A stretch of 64,000 bases of DNA from NCBI GenBank assembly GCA_918026815.1, contig CAKJVC010000104.1:124001-188000 (forward strand). Reading direction: 5' to 3'. The translations under genes were made by a program, and so were the position numbers. The notes under the pieces were generated by a model. That model worked only from the letters and a program-made list of their open reading frames with translations, made no database searches and was not told the origin of the DNA. This DNA comes from Chalara sp. BL73 (taxonomy: Eukaryota > Ascomycota > Leotiomycetes > Helotiales). This document shows, piece after piece, positions 39,982 through 50,106 of this stretch (the stretch's first letter is position 1; every line of letters begins with the position of its first letter).

Positions 39982-41453
39982 AATTCTATATATTTAAAAC
40001 AGTTGCAATTAACGTTTTAAAAATTGTCGAAAACTTTTTTGTAATAGTTTTTTTCGTTTTAAAAACTTTTTTAGCGTATAATGCGTTTAAATAAGTAATT
40101 TTACGCGTTTTTATATCGATAATTGTTAGTATACTAATTATTTTTAAAAAATCTTTTTTTTACTAATGTTTAAAACTTATAAAAGCAAGTCGGAAAATAT
40201 TCGATATTTTAGTTTACATAAAAAAAAACTATTTTGTTTTGTTTAATTTTTTTTTAATAATTTAGTTAAAAAATTTAGTTTTAAATTAAAAAAACGTTTT
40301 TTTAACGTAGCTAGCGTTTTTTATTTTTATATCGTAAAACGCGTTTCGCGCTTTTTTTGTTTTATTGCCGGTAAAATAATACGTAGTTAAAAGCTTTAGT
40401 ATTTTTTTCGCGGTTTTAAAACTTTTTAAAAACAAGTATATATTTTTTAAATATTTTTTAATTTAGTTTTTAATTGCTTTTTATACTAATGCTTTTTTTA
40501 AACGTTTAGTCGAATAATAGTCGAAATTAACTTTTAAACGATTTATAACAAAAAATTTTTATTAATAAAAAATAAAAATATTTTTTTTATTTAAAAAATA
40601 TTTTTTTTTTGTTAGTTTCGTTTTTTAAAGCGAAAAAAAGTGTAAAAAGTCTAATTAATATTAATATTAAAAATTTTAAATAATTTTGTTCGACAATTAT
40701 TTGTTGTATAGCTAATTTTTAGCGAAAAACTATTTTTTAACAAATATTGTTGCAAATTTAAGTTTTTAACCGAATTTAACGTTTTATTAAAGTTATACAC
40801 TAAATTTATAACGAGTCGGCGTTAGTTTTAATTTCGAATTAGCCGAGTAAATTTTGCAATTAAGTTTTGTAAAATTTAAAACTTCGCGCGATTTTTTTGC
40901 TGTGCTTTTTCGGCTTTATTAATTTTTGTTTTTAACAAATAAACAATACTACGTATTTTATTAAAATTTCTGTAATTACGAAAATTTTTTGTATATTAAA
41001 TATTACGAAGTTTAAACAAAAAAAGCTTTTAATTAAAAAACTTTTTTATAAAAGTTTAACTGTTTTGCGTTTTGTTAACTAAAACGAAGTTTTGTAATTA
41101 TTGTACCGATATAATATTTCGTGTTAGTAAAATTTCGAAAATAAATATAAAATATATAAAAAAACAAAGTTTCGGTTAGTTTATAGTTTTTTGTTTTTTG
41201 TCCGCAATTTTTTTTGCGCAAAAAAGATTTTTAAAAATTTTTTAATATTTTTTTTAATGTTTTTACAACGATTTTTACTAGTTGCACGTATTAAACTAAA
41301 CTTAAGTTTATTAACTGTTCAAAAAATCTAAAAAATTTCGGCTATTTAAAAATATTTAAATTTAAATAAAACTTGCACCGAATTAAGTCCGGTATAACAA
41401 AATAAACTCGATAAAAAAATATTATAAAAAAAGCCGTTTTCGGCTAATTTAAT

Positions 41454-41463
41454 ATTTTTGTAT
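41454..41463 (-). other. Element B probable primer-binding site (self-priming)
   Basis: Read on the minus strand, ATACAAAAAT begins 3 bp after the 5' LTR. Nine of its ten bases pair with TTTTTGTAT in the same LTR (complement of 41,562-41,570). The spacing matches the exact self-priming sites of A, C and F. An AT-rich 9-mer is weaker evidence than those cases. Confidence 0.4.
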
Positions 41464-41465
41464 AA

Positions 41466-41724
41466 TATAACAACGCAAAAAATCACGAGCTAAAATAAAA
41501 GCATATAAAAGTGCGTACAATAAACTGATAGTAATTGTTTTATAAGTTTAAAGTACTAAAAATACAAAAACATAAAAAATAACTATAAAAAATAAAAACA
41601 AGCCTTTATATAAACGATTCCGACTTTACTCTGTATTAGGTCTGAAACTTCTTATACTTTGATTACTACTCTTTTTCCTGTATTATGACTTTCGTGCCGT
41701 GTTTTAGGCATACCGATTGTTACA
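41466..41724 (-). repeat. Element B LTR, right copy (5' LTR)
   Basis: This is 259 bp, the same length as the left copy, and ends ATTGTTACA followed by the TTGCG duplication. The half facing the element interior is mutated by RIP and the outer half is preserved, the mirror image of the left copy. It contains ATACAAAAA at 41,562-41,570. Confidence 0.85.
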
Positions 41725-42643
41725 TTGCGCGCGTTTTAGCTTTTAGTACAATACTCGCGCGTTTTTTACTTTTTAGCGCGAAACGTTTAAACTACTAATT
41801 GTTTTTTTAGTACTAACTAAGTTTTAGCAATTATTTTTGTTTTTAAAATAAAATAGTATTAAGTTCGTTACTTCGGCAAAAACAGCTATTAACAAAACTT
41901 TGTTAAACGTAAATATAGCGTTTATTAACGTATTTGCGTTTACGTTTTACACGCGTCGAAAAAACAATTTAGTATTTACAACAAATTTGTATAAAATCGA
42001 TTAAATTTTAAAAAAACAAAAAATCTAAGTTAGCAACTTTTTTAATTCAAAAAACTATATATTAATAAAAAAGCTAAACTACAGTAAAAACAAAGCTTTT
42101 GTTTAAATTAAAGTTTTTAAGTTTTATTAAAATCGTTTTAGTACGTTTTTAAAAAAAGTTTTCGACGAAATATTTCTGCTGCGCTTTAAAATAAACTACA
42201 AAATTAAACTTACAAAACTAAATTTTTTAAATTATAGCTTTTTTACAAAATAACTACAAAAAAGCTTTTCGCTGTTAAAAAGTATTTGCTTAAAAATTTA
42301 AATAAAAGTTTTATTGTTAAAAATTAAGCTATTTTTACGTTTTTAGTTTTTTTTGTTAAAAAAAAAAAAAAAGCTTTTGTTTTTGTATTAATTATTATAA
42401 ACTTAATTCGATTACTCGAAAAAATTAATATTTGTTTTTTTTAATCGACGAAACGCTAATACATTTAATAAAAACTAAAATTTACACTAAATTTAATATT
42501 TGTTAAACGTTTTACTGTATACGCATAAATTTTGACTTCAAAAAGTTTACAACGTTTCGTATACATTACAGTTTTTATAAGTACAAAATGCTTTTTTTTA
42601 GTTTAACGAACAATTCGGCTACGTATTAAAAGTATATAAACAG

Positions 42644-42802
42644 TGTCACGATCATGGATCATGTGACCTAGATGGGCTTGGCGACCCCTCATTTCTATTA
42701 TGGTCGCGCACAACGATTGCTTTTCCTTTTTAGTTTAGTATTTTTGTAATAGAACCACTTTACTAGCCGCTTTACTAAGCCAAAGAATTTGAATACGTGA
42801 CA
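42644..42802 (+). repeat. Element F 5' LTR
   Basis: The 159-bp LTR is almost free of RIP changes. It contains AGTTTAGTAT at 42,732-42,741. Confidence 0.9.
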
Positions 42803-42804
42803 TT

Positions 42805-42814
42805 ATACTAAACT
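42805..42814 (+). other. Element F primer-binding site (self-priming type)
   Basis: ATACTAAACT is the exact reverse complement of AGTTTAGTAT in its own LTR (42,732-42,741). It starts 3 bp after the LTR end. Confidence 0.65.
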
Positions 42815-44088
42815 TTTTTCACAGAATACGAACCTGCGATCGTACTTACGTACTTACGTTTCAAGAAACTTGCGAAACTCAAAAAATTAAAAATTAACTT
42901 TGTTGCAGTTTGTAAAACTGTTAACTGTTACAGTACAATATACGAATCAAATATACAAATTACGTTTTGTTTACGACTTTCACGACTTTTACTGCTTTTT
43001 TACAACTTGTACGATTTTTTTTACACTATAAATCAAATTAATATTGCAATTGTAAAACTACAGCAAAAAGTGCAACGTTAGCGTAACAAAATCAACTTTT
43101 TTTAAACTTTTTTTGCAAGTCGACTTTCTATAAAGCCGAAACTATTTTTTTCTGATTTTAAAAAGTTTAATAACTAAATTTACAAGTTCGATATATAGCT
43201 GTTTTCGATTAAAGTTAAAATACAAATAAATAAAAAAACTATTAGTAACGCTACGGCTTAATTTTTTTATATTTACTTAAATTTCGATTCGCAAGTACAA
43301 TTTATAATGCTTTTTCAACTTTTTTTTTTTTTCGGTTTTTTGTACAACTACAATACAATCTTTAATCAGTTTACGCGCATATACAACAATTTTAACAAAA
43401 TGTAAAAAACTAAAAACAAACTATTAACTTTTAAGCAAAATATCGATTTTTTTTATGTTTACGTAGCTAAATTTAAACGAACTTTTTACGAAGTATACAG
43501 CCAGAAATAACTAAATGTCAATAAAATTAATTACTTTAAAAATGACTTAAACAGCACTTTACGAAATCAACTCGCGCAACAGTTAAATCTTTTTTGTAAA
43601 TACTTTAAGTTTGTACAAACTGTTTAACAGTTAACTAGTCGATTTTCTGCTTTTTTCTTTTTGTCGACGTTGTATAGCTATAGCTATAACTAGCTTTATT
43701 TCTCGAAACTTAACAATAACAACAATCACGACCGTATAAACTTTAATATTATCGATATTAATACAATCGACATACAGCTTTTTTTCGAATCATTTACAGC
43801 TAAGCCGCAAGCTCGATCGCTATCGCCTAGCTAACGAAATCAGCTACGTAAAAAAAACAAATGCGTTCAATACAGTAAAAAAAGTTATTAAGTGAAAAAT
43901 TATACTATAGCTTTATACAAAAATATGCGTTTTTACGACTTGTCCGACAATATTAATACAAGCAAAAAAGTTACGATTGCAGCTATTAATAATAACGATT
44001 CGAAATTTAATACGTTTAAAGCTTTGTTAACGTACGCCGATAAAGTACTAGCTTAAAAACGAAAGCGAGCTGCAAAAGAATAATAGTC

Positions 44089-44102
44089 GCTCGAAAGCGA
44101 GC
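44089..44102 (+). other. Element F stem-loop before the polypurine tract
   Basis: GCTCG-AAAG-CGAGC, a perfect 5-bp stem, followed by the purine tract AAAAAAGAAAG and the 3' LTR at 44,124. Confidence 0.6.
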
Positions 44103-44123
44103 TTACTATAAAAAAGAAAGTAT

Positions 44124-44282
44124 TGTCACGATTATAGATCATGTGACTTAAATGAGCTTGGCGACTCTTCATTTTTATTATAGTCGCGCACAACGATTGC
44201 TTTTCTTTCTTAGTTTAGTATTCTCGTAATAGAACCACTTTACTAGCCGCTTTACCAGGCCAAAGGATTTGGATACGTGACA
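44124..44282 (+). repeat. Element F 3' LTR
   Basis: 159 bp, co-linear with the 5' copy. Differences are mostly C-to-T or G-to-A in the first half, so RIP reached this LTR more than the 5' one. Confidence 0.9.
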
Positions 44283-46811
44283 AACAGCGTATTTTTCGAC
44301 TATTTAAATAATATTTTAATTTTTTTTAACAGTAAACGCAAATATATAAAACATATTTGTAAAGTTTTCGATCAGTTATAAATTGTTAGTTTGTAAATAA
44401 ATATTTAAAAAACAAAATTTTACGTAATTTGTATTAAATATTTAAATTTTATAATTATAACAAAAAATATCAAAATAAACTTTAACAAAATTTCAGTTAT
44501 CGTTTTTTAAGTTTAGTTAACTAATATATACAATATATAGTTGTTTTTAAAATTTTGTAATTTTTATTAGCGTTTTATTAAAAATTATAAACGCTTAATA
44601 TTTTTTTTAATATAATTTATAAAAAAAAATGTTTTTTTTAAATTTAGCAAAAACTGCTAAAAAAATTTTGCGTTGTTTAAAACGTTTTTAACAGTTGTTT
44701 TTGTATTGTAGTATTACAACTACAAACTTAAAAACTTAATAAAAATAAATACAAACAACAAAATTGTAGTAAAAATGTTTTTATAACGTAAAAATTTTAA
44801 AAACTTATAGTTTTTTGTAAAATACTTTTTAAAAATTATAATATTTGTAAAGTTTAATTATTAAATATATAACAAAAAAATACTAACTATTGTATATTTG
44901 TTAATACAGTAACAAATAGACTTAACAAATATTACCTTTTTTTATTTAAATGTTTATTAACTACAAAATACTCGAATATTTTATAACAAATAAAGCGCTA
45001 AATATTTGTTAAGTTTATTAAACGAAAATGTTTTTTGAATTTTATTTCAATATTATATACTGTTTAAAAAAAAACTAACGAAAAAACGAATACTTTAACA
45101 AAAAAAAAAAAATGTAGTTTTTTAAAACGTTTTAAAAAAAAAACTCGCAATTAAATTTTATTAAACTTCGACCGAGTAAATACTTGTATTTTAGTTTAGT
45201 TGTTTATAATTGTATTTAAAAATTAAACCGAACGTTCGAAAAAAAACTGTTTTATTTTCGAAAACTTTAATTTAGTAAATTAACTGCTCGAAACAAACAA
45301 AAAAAGTATTAAACTAAAGTTTATACGTATTTAAGTTCGTGCTAAAATTTAAAATTAAAAACTAAAAAAAGAACTGTTTTTATAGCAAAAAAAACATGTA
45401 ATACTAACAAAAAAAACGTTTTGCGCACAGTTTTTAAATAAAGTTTACGTTTAAGTATTAACAGTATATTTAAAAAATTTTAAAACAAAGTTTTTAATTA
45501 TTTAAAATTACTAATAAAAAAGCTTTTTAAGCAACGTATTCGATTATGTTTATTTTTGTAAAGTATACCGAAAAGCAATAGTATTACGTAATTGCACGTT
45601 TAATTATTCGTATTTGTTTTCGATTTTTAACCGGTTATAATAATACGTATTTATAAATTATAAATCGTTTTTTGCAGCAAAAAACAGCTATAACAACTTT
45701 TTTATAATAATTAATAAATTTTGCAAATAAATAATATCGATTTTTTGTTTAAAATCGGCAAATGCTCGAAATATAGTTTATATATATATCGAATGTACTT
45801 ATTATTGTTATAAAGCTTTTTAAATAATAATATTAAATAAAAGCTTTTAGTTTATTTTGTCGTTTTAAAACGAGTTTACGCGTATATTAAAAATAAAACT
45901 AAAACTTTTTACAGTATATTATTTTTAAACGAACAATTAAACAAAAATTGTTAATTAATATATTAATATACAATTTAAACTTTTTATTAATTACTATTAA
46001 AACAACTAGCCGGAACTGATTTTTATAGTAAACTACGCGCAATTTACGTTATTATACAAAAGTTTAAAAATAATATTTTTGTTCGAAATTTAATACAATT
46101 ATAAATTAAATATATTTTAAAATTAAAAATTTGCAAAAAAAATATTAAAAAACGCGCGAAAAAAGCTTAACCGAAAAAAAGTTTAAGTATACGCGCAAAA
46201 AATGTATAAAATATAAAAAAAAGCCAAAAAATACTTGTAACAAATATAAAAAGTTTACGCTAAAAACGCTAATAAACGCTGCCGATTAGTAAATTTCGGT
46301 ATAAATAATTACGTTTATATACTAACAAAAAACTAGCGCAAAAAACAGCTTAGTACTAAGTTCGATTTTTAAATAAAAAACTTTTAGTTTATTATTGCTT
46401 AAAAAAGCTACTTTTTTTAATTAAAGTTTTCGAGTTTTATAAAAATATACTTTATGTTTTTAGCCGATTGTTTATACAAAACAAAAAATGCTTTTTTACT
46501 AAAACAAATTACAAAAAAAGCTAAATTAATTGTTGTCGAAAACGAACTAAAATAAAAACTAAAAAAAATGTTAGTTTATAAACTAAAACGTAAAAAGTTT
46601 AAATACAAAACTCGCTAAATAAACTAAAAAAAAAACTTCGAGTAATATTTAACTTTTAACTTAAAATACGTTTTTTATTTGTTAAAAGCGTTTTATTTAT
46701 AAAACTTAAACGCGAAAAAACCGTTTTTAAAATTAAAAAATTAAATTAAAACATAAAAAAAAAGTAATAATAATTACAACTATATAAATAGTAACTTGCC
46801 GTGTTTTTTAA

Positions 46812-46825
46812 GCTCGAAAACGAGC
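46812..46825 (+). other. Element A stem-loop before the polypurine tract
   Basis: GCTCG-AAAA-CGAGC, then a purine-rich GGAAAAAAAAG and the LTR at 46,847. Confidence 0.6.
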
Positions 46826-46846
46826 TTTTTCCGGAAAAAAAAGTAA

Positions 46847-47020
46847 TATTACGTCGCGTGCTTTTAAGCACACGTGATTTATATTAAACAAGCTTTTCGA
46901 GCTTTTTGTGTATATATAGCCTGCTTTTCTCGAGCTTTTTTTTCCTTTTTTAGCTATAAATTCTCGTATAGTACCATAACTGCTTTTTGTATTTGTAGAT
47001 CTACAGCTCGTGCCGTGACA
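46847..47020 (+). repeat. Element A 3' LTR
   Basis: The 174-bp LTR starts TATTACG (TGTCACG before RIP) and ends CCGTGACA. A TATATATAG box is near 46,910. CCTTTTTTAGCTATAAAT follows about 40 bp later and aligns with the CCTTTTTAGTTTAGTAT block of C and F. The inner start is mutated; the outer end is preserved. Confidence 0.75.
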
Positions 47021-47960
47021 GTTTAAATTTATTATTATTGATTAAAGTTTAAAGGGTTTTTTTTTGTAAATTTAAACAACTTTTTTTAATAGCTTTTTAT
47101 AATAGTTTGTATTTAAATTTTTAAAATTTTAAGTAATTTGTTAAAAAAAAAAGTTTTTATTAATTACAGGTTTTTAGTATTATTTTTTAGTTTTACTTTT
47201 TAACAAAATTAAAATTATTATATTTTATAGATTTTTATACTAAATTAAACAAAATAGTATAATACAAATTAAGTTTTATTAATACAAAATCTAAATTTAA
47301 AACTTTTTATTTATTGTTTTAATAAATAATATTTCTATATTTTATATTTGCAACAAATAAATAATAAACAATAAACGTTTTTTAATTGTTGGTTTTTAAT
47401 ATTAAATTTTTTAATGTTTGGTTTTTTAACGTTTTAGTTTTTTAATGTTTAGTTTGCTGATTTTTATTTTTTTTAATTTTTAGTTTTTCAAATGTTAGTT
47501 ATTTAGTTGTTTAATTTTTAGATTTCAATTTTTGGTTTTTAAATTTTAGTTTTTTAGTTTTTAATTTTTAGTTTTTAATTTTTTTTAATTTTAGTTATTT
47601 AGTTGTTCAATTTTTAGATTCTAATTTTTAGTATTTTAAATTTTAGTTTTTTAGTTTTTAATTTTTAGATTTGAATTTTTAGATTTTTAATTTTTAGCTT
47701 TTTAGTTCTGTATTAATAGTGTTTATTGCTATTATTTTATTGTTTTAATTTGTTATTATATAAGTTTTTTTTTTTTAAAAAACTAAATATATAAAAATGT
47801 TTTAACTGCAAATTCAGGCTTATAACTATTACAAAAAGTACTTAAAAATGCAGCAAACAGTTAATTAATAATTAACAGTCTTAAATAGCGAAATAATATT
47901 ATTATATATATACTCGCTTAAAGAACAAGTAATTTACAGTTGAGCTGTTCTTATAAATAC
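47021..47960. repeat. T-rich tandem array at the edge of the AT-rich island
   Basis: From about 47,380 to 47,710 the plus strand repeats TTTTTAG/TTTTTAATTTTTAG-like units with a strong T-over-A bias, unlike the balanced AT content of RIP-mutated transposons. The flanks are plain AT-rich DNA. By about 47,960 base composition is normal. No gene. Confidence 0.5.
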
Positions 47961-48457
47961 CAACTCCTTGGCCATTTTTGGCGTGCTCGCGCATCCACCC
48001 AATGACCCTCAACGTGGATCTTTTTTGTGACAATTCTAGTACAAGATTTCTGCTCTCGAAAAAATAGTTGTTACCAAGTTTATTTTATTTAATCAAGTAA
48101 AGTAGAGCTCGAGTTTCAGTGTACCGGAGAATCCCTATTGCATAGTCAGCAACTATGATGCCTGCAAATGACCCCGAATGTAAGTTTCAACTGGTATGTC
48201 GACCACAATCATTTAGGAATCATTGATTGGCGAGATCGGTGGGGATATTTTTTCATGTTCTTCTCAAATATGTAGCATATCTTAACTGCATCCTTTTACA
48301 TGCAGCATTTACATTCACAAATATCAGCATATGACCAGGCATTGTTGCAAAAACATCCTATATAGGATAGCTTTTTACCACTTCAATGGAAGCAAAGGCA
48401 TTCAATTCTATATCTAATCACATCACGTATTTATGAAACCAGCCTACAATTACCAGA

Positions 48458-49803
48458 TCAGATAGGCCGTAGGTCAATTGCCGATACCCACGAATTGCGT
48501 ATATTGATAATGCGGTCTACCCTCCAACCAGACAAGCTTGCCAGTTTGGCCCATTCCTGCCGTGATCTCTCCTTGCCGTTAACCGTCATCATCATAATCA
48601 AGTCCGCATACCGTGAGAGTCGCCCACTTCGACCCACCCACTTGACAGCCTCAAAGATAATAAAGCGTGAAACAGGCGCTGCGACAAGCTTTTCGCGGGC
48701 ATTTTTGAGAATCCGCATCACATCGTCATCCATCCAGTTGTGCAGGCACCACTTCATTACATAGACAGAGGACGGCAGGATATCGCTAAAAAAGTCGCCT
48801 ACATGTAGGTTGACGACGCGCGCTGTTACATCTGCGAAGCTGCCACCTGGGCTTCGGAATTTGGGCGTCACCAGGTCAATAACGTGCTGTAAGTCAACTA
48901 GGGAGCCACGCAGCGTGGGGTGTTGTCGCAGGACTGCTACCAGGAAGTCACCCGAGCCGCCGCCGAGATCTACGAACTCCGCCCCGTCAAGCTCATGCCA
49001 CGGGTAGTCAATCGCGAGACCTTGGCCCATGGCGACAGCACCAGCGCCGAGGGTGCAGTGGAACTGTTCAATCTCGCTGCGTGAGGCTAGATAGTCGAAA
49101 ATGGACAAGTCCGTCCCGTATTCGATCTGTGCGGCGTTTCGCGTCTCGCCTAGGCGGATGGCGGGCAAGATTGAACGGCTAATGTCGAAGAAACGGTTGG
49201 GATACAGATCGGCCCAAAGATGCCACTGCGTCCAGTGATCCCGGCAAAGCAGCAGCGAGCAGCGGTTGTTGATGAAGTTGTTCGCGGCCTCGTCGTATCC
49301 AAAGATGCCGTTGTTTACCAGCGTATCCATCAGCTGCGCCAGGCGCTCTGGCTGCACATCAATCAGCACAGCCAGCTGGGCGGCTGTTAGTGGTCCTCGG
49401 GCATCTAGAATGTCGGCTATCTTGAGCTCGACGGCAACGGCTAGTGCCTTGCTGTTTACATACCCTATGCAAGGTCAGTTAAAGGTAATCAGCAGTAATC
49501 GCACTGTCTCTGCATAGCTATGCAATCGTGGTGGAGTTACCAGATCTCTTACATCTCTCTCAACGTACCGAAGAAACCATCCGCTAAAAGTAACACCGAT
49601 GGCACCAATCGGAGTTGAAGTTTGTCCATAGCGTCGACCAGGTCACGCGCAGCAGCCGCGAGGTCACAGTCTGGAAGTGCATCTGGACGGTGCAGTGCCG
49701 CGTCCAGCGTCGGCGGCATCGTCTCAGTGGCATGGAGGACCTGTTGGTTAAGTGTTTGTAGCGTTGCTTTTAGCCTGTGGATGTCCTCGACAGGAGGGGT
49801 CAT
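48458..49803 (-). CDS. O-methyltransferase (SAM-dependent, fungal secondary metabolism type)
   Basis: Two exons, 49,803-49,569 and 49,464-48,458, joined across a 104-bp GT-AG intron, give 413 residues. The splice restores FFGYVNSKALAVAVELKIAD, the usual entry to the dimerisation/winged-helix domain, and the frame closes exactly. Residues 243-251 (VDLGGGSGD) form the SAM-binding glycine loop, and the conserved catalytic-base histidine is His320 in CLHNWMDDD. The enzyme should transfer a methyl group from SAM to a hydroxyl, in the cytosol. Substrate unknown; with the neighbouring halogenase an aromatic phenol is likely. An ATG at 49,842 lies in frame 13 residues upstream, but the start at 49,803 (MTPPVED) gives the usual N-terminus. 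The gene is divergent from the P450. About 500 bp downstream lies the edge of the AT-rich island. Confidence 0.9.
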
Positions 49804-50106
49804 AATGTTCCAAGATATTCCCCGCCTCCTTTTGTTCAACAAAGTCTTCCTTCACCGTTCCCAAACGCTCGTGACCTACATCTTCCATTTACTCGTGCTC
49901 TTTTATGTCTATCTGCTAAATGTGGCTACCTACTCGAGCAGACCGGTCCCCGGAGCGGGACAAGCTGCCGGCAGCCGATATCCGTGGCATAAGACGACGA
50001 CTATCACTCGTCTTCCTGCCTCCATTCCACTGTCTCTTTTATGAGAACAGTAAAAGAAGGCGGGTAGTGGAAGTTCGAAACTACGAAAAGAAGAAGGGAG
50101 GCAGGA
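49804..50106. promoter_or_regulatory. Divergent promoter of the O-methyltransferase and P450
   Basis: The 303 bp between the two start codons must hold both promoters. It contains CGGCAGCCG (49,969-49,977), a CGG-N3-CCG inverted pair, and CCGGTCCCCGG (49,943-49,953), both of the kind bound by Zn2Cys6 pathway regulators. Pyrimidine-rich stretches typical of fungal core promoters are present on the P450 side. No regulator gene was recognised in the window. Confidence 0.5.

Larger units (their letters stand above)
6655..41724 (-). mobile_element. Element B: Ty3/Gypsy retrotransposon inserted in A
   Basis: Two 259-bp LTRs (6,655-6,913 and 41,466-41,724) in the same orientation are flanked on the outside by the same 5 bases, TTGCG (6,650-6,654 and 41,725-41,729), so they are the two ends of one insertion. 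Elements G, C and D lie inside. Removing them leaves about 7.6 kb. Coding remnants run on the minus strand: a Gag zinc knuckle at 39,838-39,879, then reverse transcriptase at 38,466-38,687 and 38,280-38,291. The rest of pol continues through 31,884-33,260, 18,610-19,635 and 6,914-7,958, where RIP damage is too heavy for domain calls. Confidence 0.85.
42644..44282 (+). mobile_element. Element F: short LTR retrotransposon with no pol recognised
   Basis: Two 159-bp LTRs (42,644-42,802 and 44,124-44,282) start TGTCACG and end CGTGACA. The 5-bp duplication AACAG flanks the whole (42,639-42,643 and 44,283-44,287). The 1.3-kb interior has a self-priming site right after the 5' LTR, a hairpin and a purine tract before the 3' LTR, but no reverse transcriptase or integrase motif. 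It is a non-autonomous element (TRIM- or LARD-like), presumably copied by enzymes of a related element. Its LTR shares a CCTTTTTAGTTTAGTAT block with C and D, making that family the likely helper. Confidence 0.85.
42430..44330 (+). pseudogene. Element A reverse transcriptase, interrupted by element F
   Basis: The first part, about 42,435-42,638, reads LIDETLIHLIKTKIYTKF and FKKFTTFRIHYSFYKYK, the palm motifs of a Gypsy reverse transcriptase in plus sense. After F and its duplicated AACAG, the frame resumes at 44,283 and reaches Y-L-N-N at 44,301-44,312 (active form Y-L-D-D). The guest therefore landed just upstream of the active site. Downstream to 46,846 lie RNase H, integrase and any chromodomain, too degraded to delimit. 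Confidence 0.8.
4164..47020 (+). mobile_element. Element A: outermost Ty3/Gypsy retrotransposon, split by B and F
   Basis: A is a plus-strand Gypsy element in two main blocks, 4,338-6,654 and 41,725-46,846, separated by element B; element F interrupts the second block. Joined, it is about 6 kb, a normal Gypsy length. The right LTR (46,847-47,020) and the sequence ending at 4,337 share the terminal 17 bases CAGCTCGTGCCGTGACA. The 10 bases starting 3 bp after 4,337 are the reverse complement of a stretch in the right LTR, which ties the two ends together. A reverse transcriptase remnant spans the F insertion. The 5' boundary is an estimate that assumes equal LTR lengths; outside the 17-base end the two LTRs do not align well, so the left LTR may be recombinant. 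RIP has destroyed all reading frames. Confidence 0.65.

Noticed and set aside
1..47020. CRISPR-like or centromeric satellite explanation for the AT-rich block
   Set aside because: No regularly spaced repeats; the content is explained by nested, RIP-mutated transposons.
48495..49517. Plus-strand frames opposite the O-methyltransferase
   Set aside because: Antisense shadows of a well-supported minus-strand gene with GC-rich codons.
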